DNA from: an uncultured Pseudomonadota bacterium
GTDB taxonomy: Bacteria > Pseudomonadota > Gammaproteobacteria > Burkholderiales > SCOH01
DNA length: 5,630 nucleotides
NCBI GenBank assembly: GCA_937863215.1
Contig: CALMFQ010000082.1
Location: forward strand, 1 to 5,630
Direction: 5' to 3'
Made by a program: the position numbers and the translations under genes. The notes below the pieces were generated by a model, which was not told where the DNA came from, did no database searches, and was given only the letters and a program-made list of their open reading frames with translations. Of this stretch, positions 5,411-5,630 are shown in pieces (within the stretch, counting starts at the first letter, position 1; the number at the start of each line of letters is the position of its first letter).

Positions 5411-5446
5411 GGCGAATTGCCGCGTGCCCAAGGCGGGCAATTCGCC
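5411..5446. repeat. Strong inverted repeat with structured loop
   Basis: GGCGAATTGCC (5411-5421) is a perfect reverse complement of GGCAATTCGCC (5436-5446): 11 bp around a 14-base loop, extendable by three pairs past one bulged base. The loop itself can pair GCC with GGC. It lies 70 bases downstream of the stop of the upstream gene and about 100 bases before the FNR-type box. No T-run follows on either strand, so it is not a standard intrinsic terminator, though it may serve to end the upstream transcript. It could also be an intergenic repeat unit. Confidence 0.6.
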
Positions 5447-5515
5447 GCGAGCGTCGCTTGTGCGGCGCTCGAAAGCCCGGCTTGGCTAATGTCAACAGGG
5501 CCTGAGACTGCGTGG

Positions 5516-5630
5516 TCAGGGCTTGCGGACGCTGGCGGTCTGTTTCTGATAGTCGTCGTAGCTGGTGTTGGCGCGGCTGAGGCATTGTTCGCGCTCGGTT
5601 TTTTCGATCAGCTTTTCGCATTCGTTACGT
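5516..5630 (-). CDS. C-terminal tail of an unrecognised protein (5' end outside the window)
   Basis: The last 37 residues of a frame ending in TGA at 5518-5516 and running off the right edge. The tail contains RNECEKLIEKTEREQCLSRA followed by NTSYDDYQKQTASVRKP. It is hydrophilic, probably helical, with two Cys spaced 12 apart, which resembles the C-terminus of small exported proteins. The composition is far more protein-like than the competing Arg/Gln-rich frame over the same bases. It is on the same strand as the nir operon but separated by the 313-base control region, so it is probably a separate transcript. The function cannot be named from this fragment. Confidence 0.6.
   Translation of the reverse strand, partial: RNECEKLIEKTEREQCLSRANTSYDDYQKQTASVRKP

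Larger units (their letters stand above)
5203..5515. other. Gene-free control region upstream of the nir operon
   Basis: About 313 bases with no convincing coding frame; the open frames here have atypical, Arg-rich or frame-shadow compositions. It holds the perfect FNR-family palindrome, a degenerate second box, a candidate -10 and a strong inverted repeat, all listed separately. Near the gene end, the predicted transcript leader could form a small nested fold: CTGT/ACAG around a four-base loop (5247-5258), enclosed by GATCGG/CCGATC (5236-5241 and 5265-5270). I see no tRNA, known riboswitch or mobile element in it. Confidence 0.6.

Noticed and set aside
5473..5483. AAGCC-C-GGCTT symmetric sequence as a terminator
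   Set aside because: The single-base centre cannot form a hairpin loop without losing most of the stem, and no T-run follows.
5487..5496. TTGACA on the minus strand near 5492 as a -35 element
   Set aside because: No acceptable -10 at 15-19 bases downstream, and it lies within the inverted-repeat region far from the genes.
5397..5621. Minus-strand 74-residue Arg/Gln-rich frame
   Set aside because: It overlaps the more protein-like tail ending at 5516, and the composition looks like a frame shadow running into the inverted repeat.

Overview
The window is a heme d1 biosynthesis (nir) gene cluster read entirely on the minus strand, so transcription runs from high to low coordinates. Heme d1 is the cofactor of the periplasmic nitrite reductase NirS (cytochrome cd1), so the organism is very probably a denitrifier. 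The fairly high GC content, the nirC-F-DL-G-H-J order and the perfect TTGAC-N4-GTCAA operator suggest a beta- or gammaproteobacterium. A betaproteobacterium is my preference, but the genus cannot be fixed from this sequence.

Layout in the direction of transcription: (i) the C-terminal tail of an unrecognised gene (5630-5516); (ii) a gene-free region (5515-5203) with a strong inverted repeat, a degenerate FNR-type box, a perfect DNR/NNR-type palindrome and a plausible -10; (iii) a 39-residue secreted or membrane-anchored small ORF with its own ribosome binding site (5202-5083), which I do not recognise; (iv) nirC, a small c-type cytochrome with a GTG start; (v) nirF, a lipoprotein beta-propeller; (vi) a fused nirD-nirL; (vii) nirG; (viii) nirH; (ix) a two-TM methyl-accepting chemotaxis protein; (x) the N-terminal third of nirJ, cut by the window edge. 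Genes from nirC to nirH overlap or are separated by at most 12 bases, which indicates a single polycistronic, translationally coupled unit.

How they work together: NirDL, NirG and NirH are the siroheme decarboxylase subunits (siroheme to 12,18-didecarboxysiroheme). NirJ is the radical SAM enzyme that then removes two propionates. NirF and NirC act in the periplasm in the late steps and in electron transfer. nirS, nirE and nirN are not in the window.

The non-canonical parts are the chemoreceptor inserted between nirH and nirJ, with a candidate sigma70 promoter (TATAAT) at the end of nirH; the small ORF at the head of the operon; and a Leu in the NirL half of NirDL where NirH has a His. No RNA gene, CRISPR array or insertion sequence was seen.
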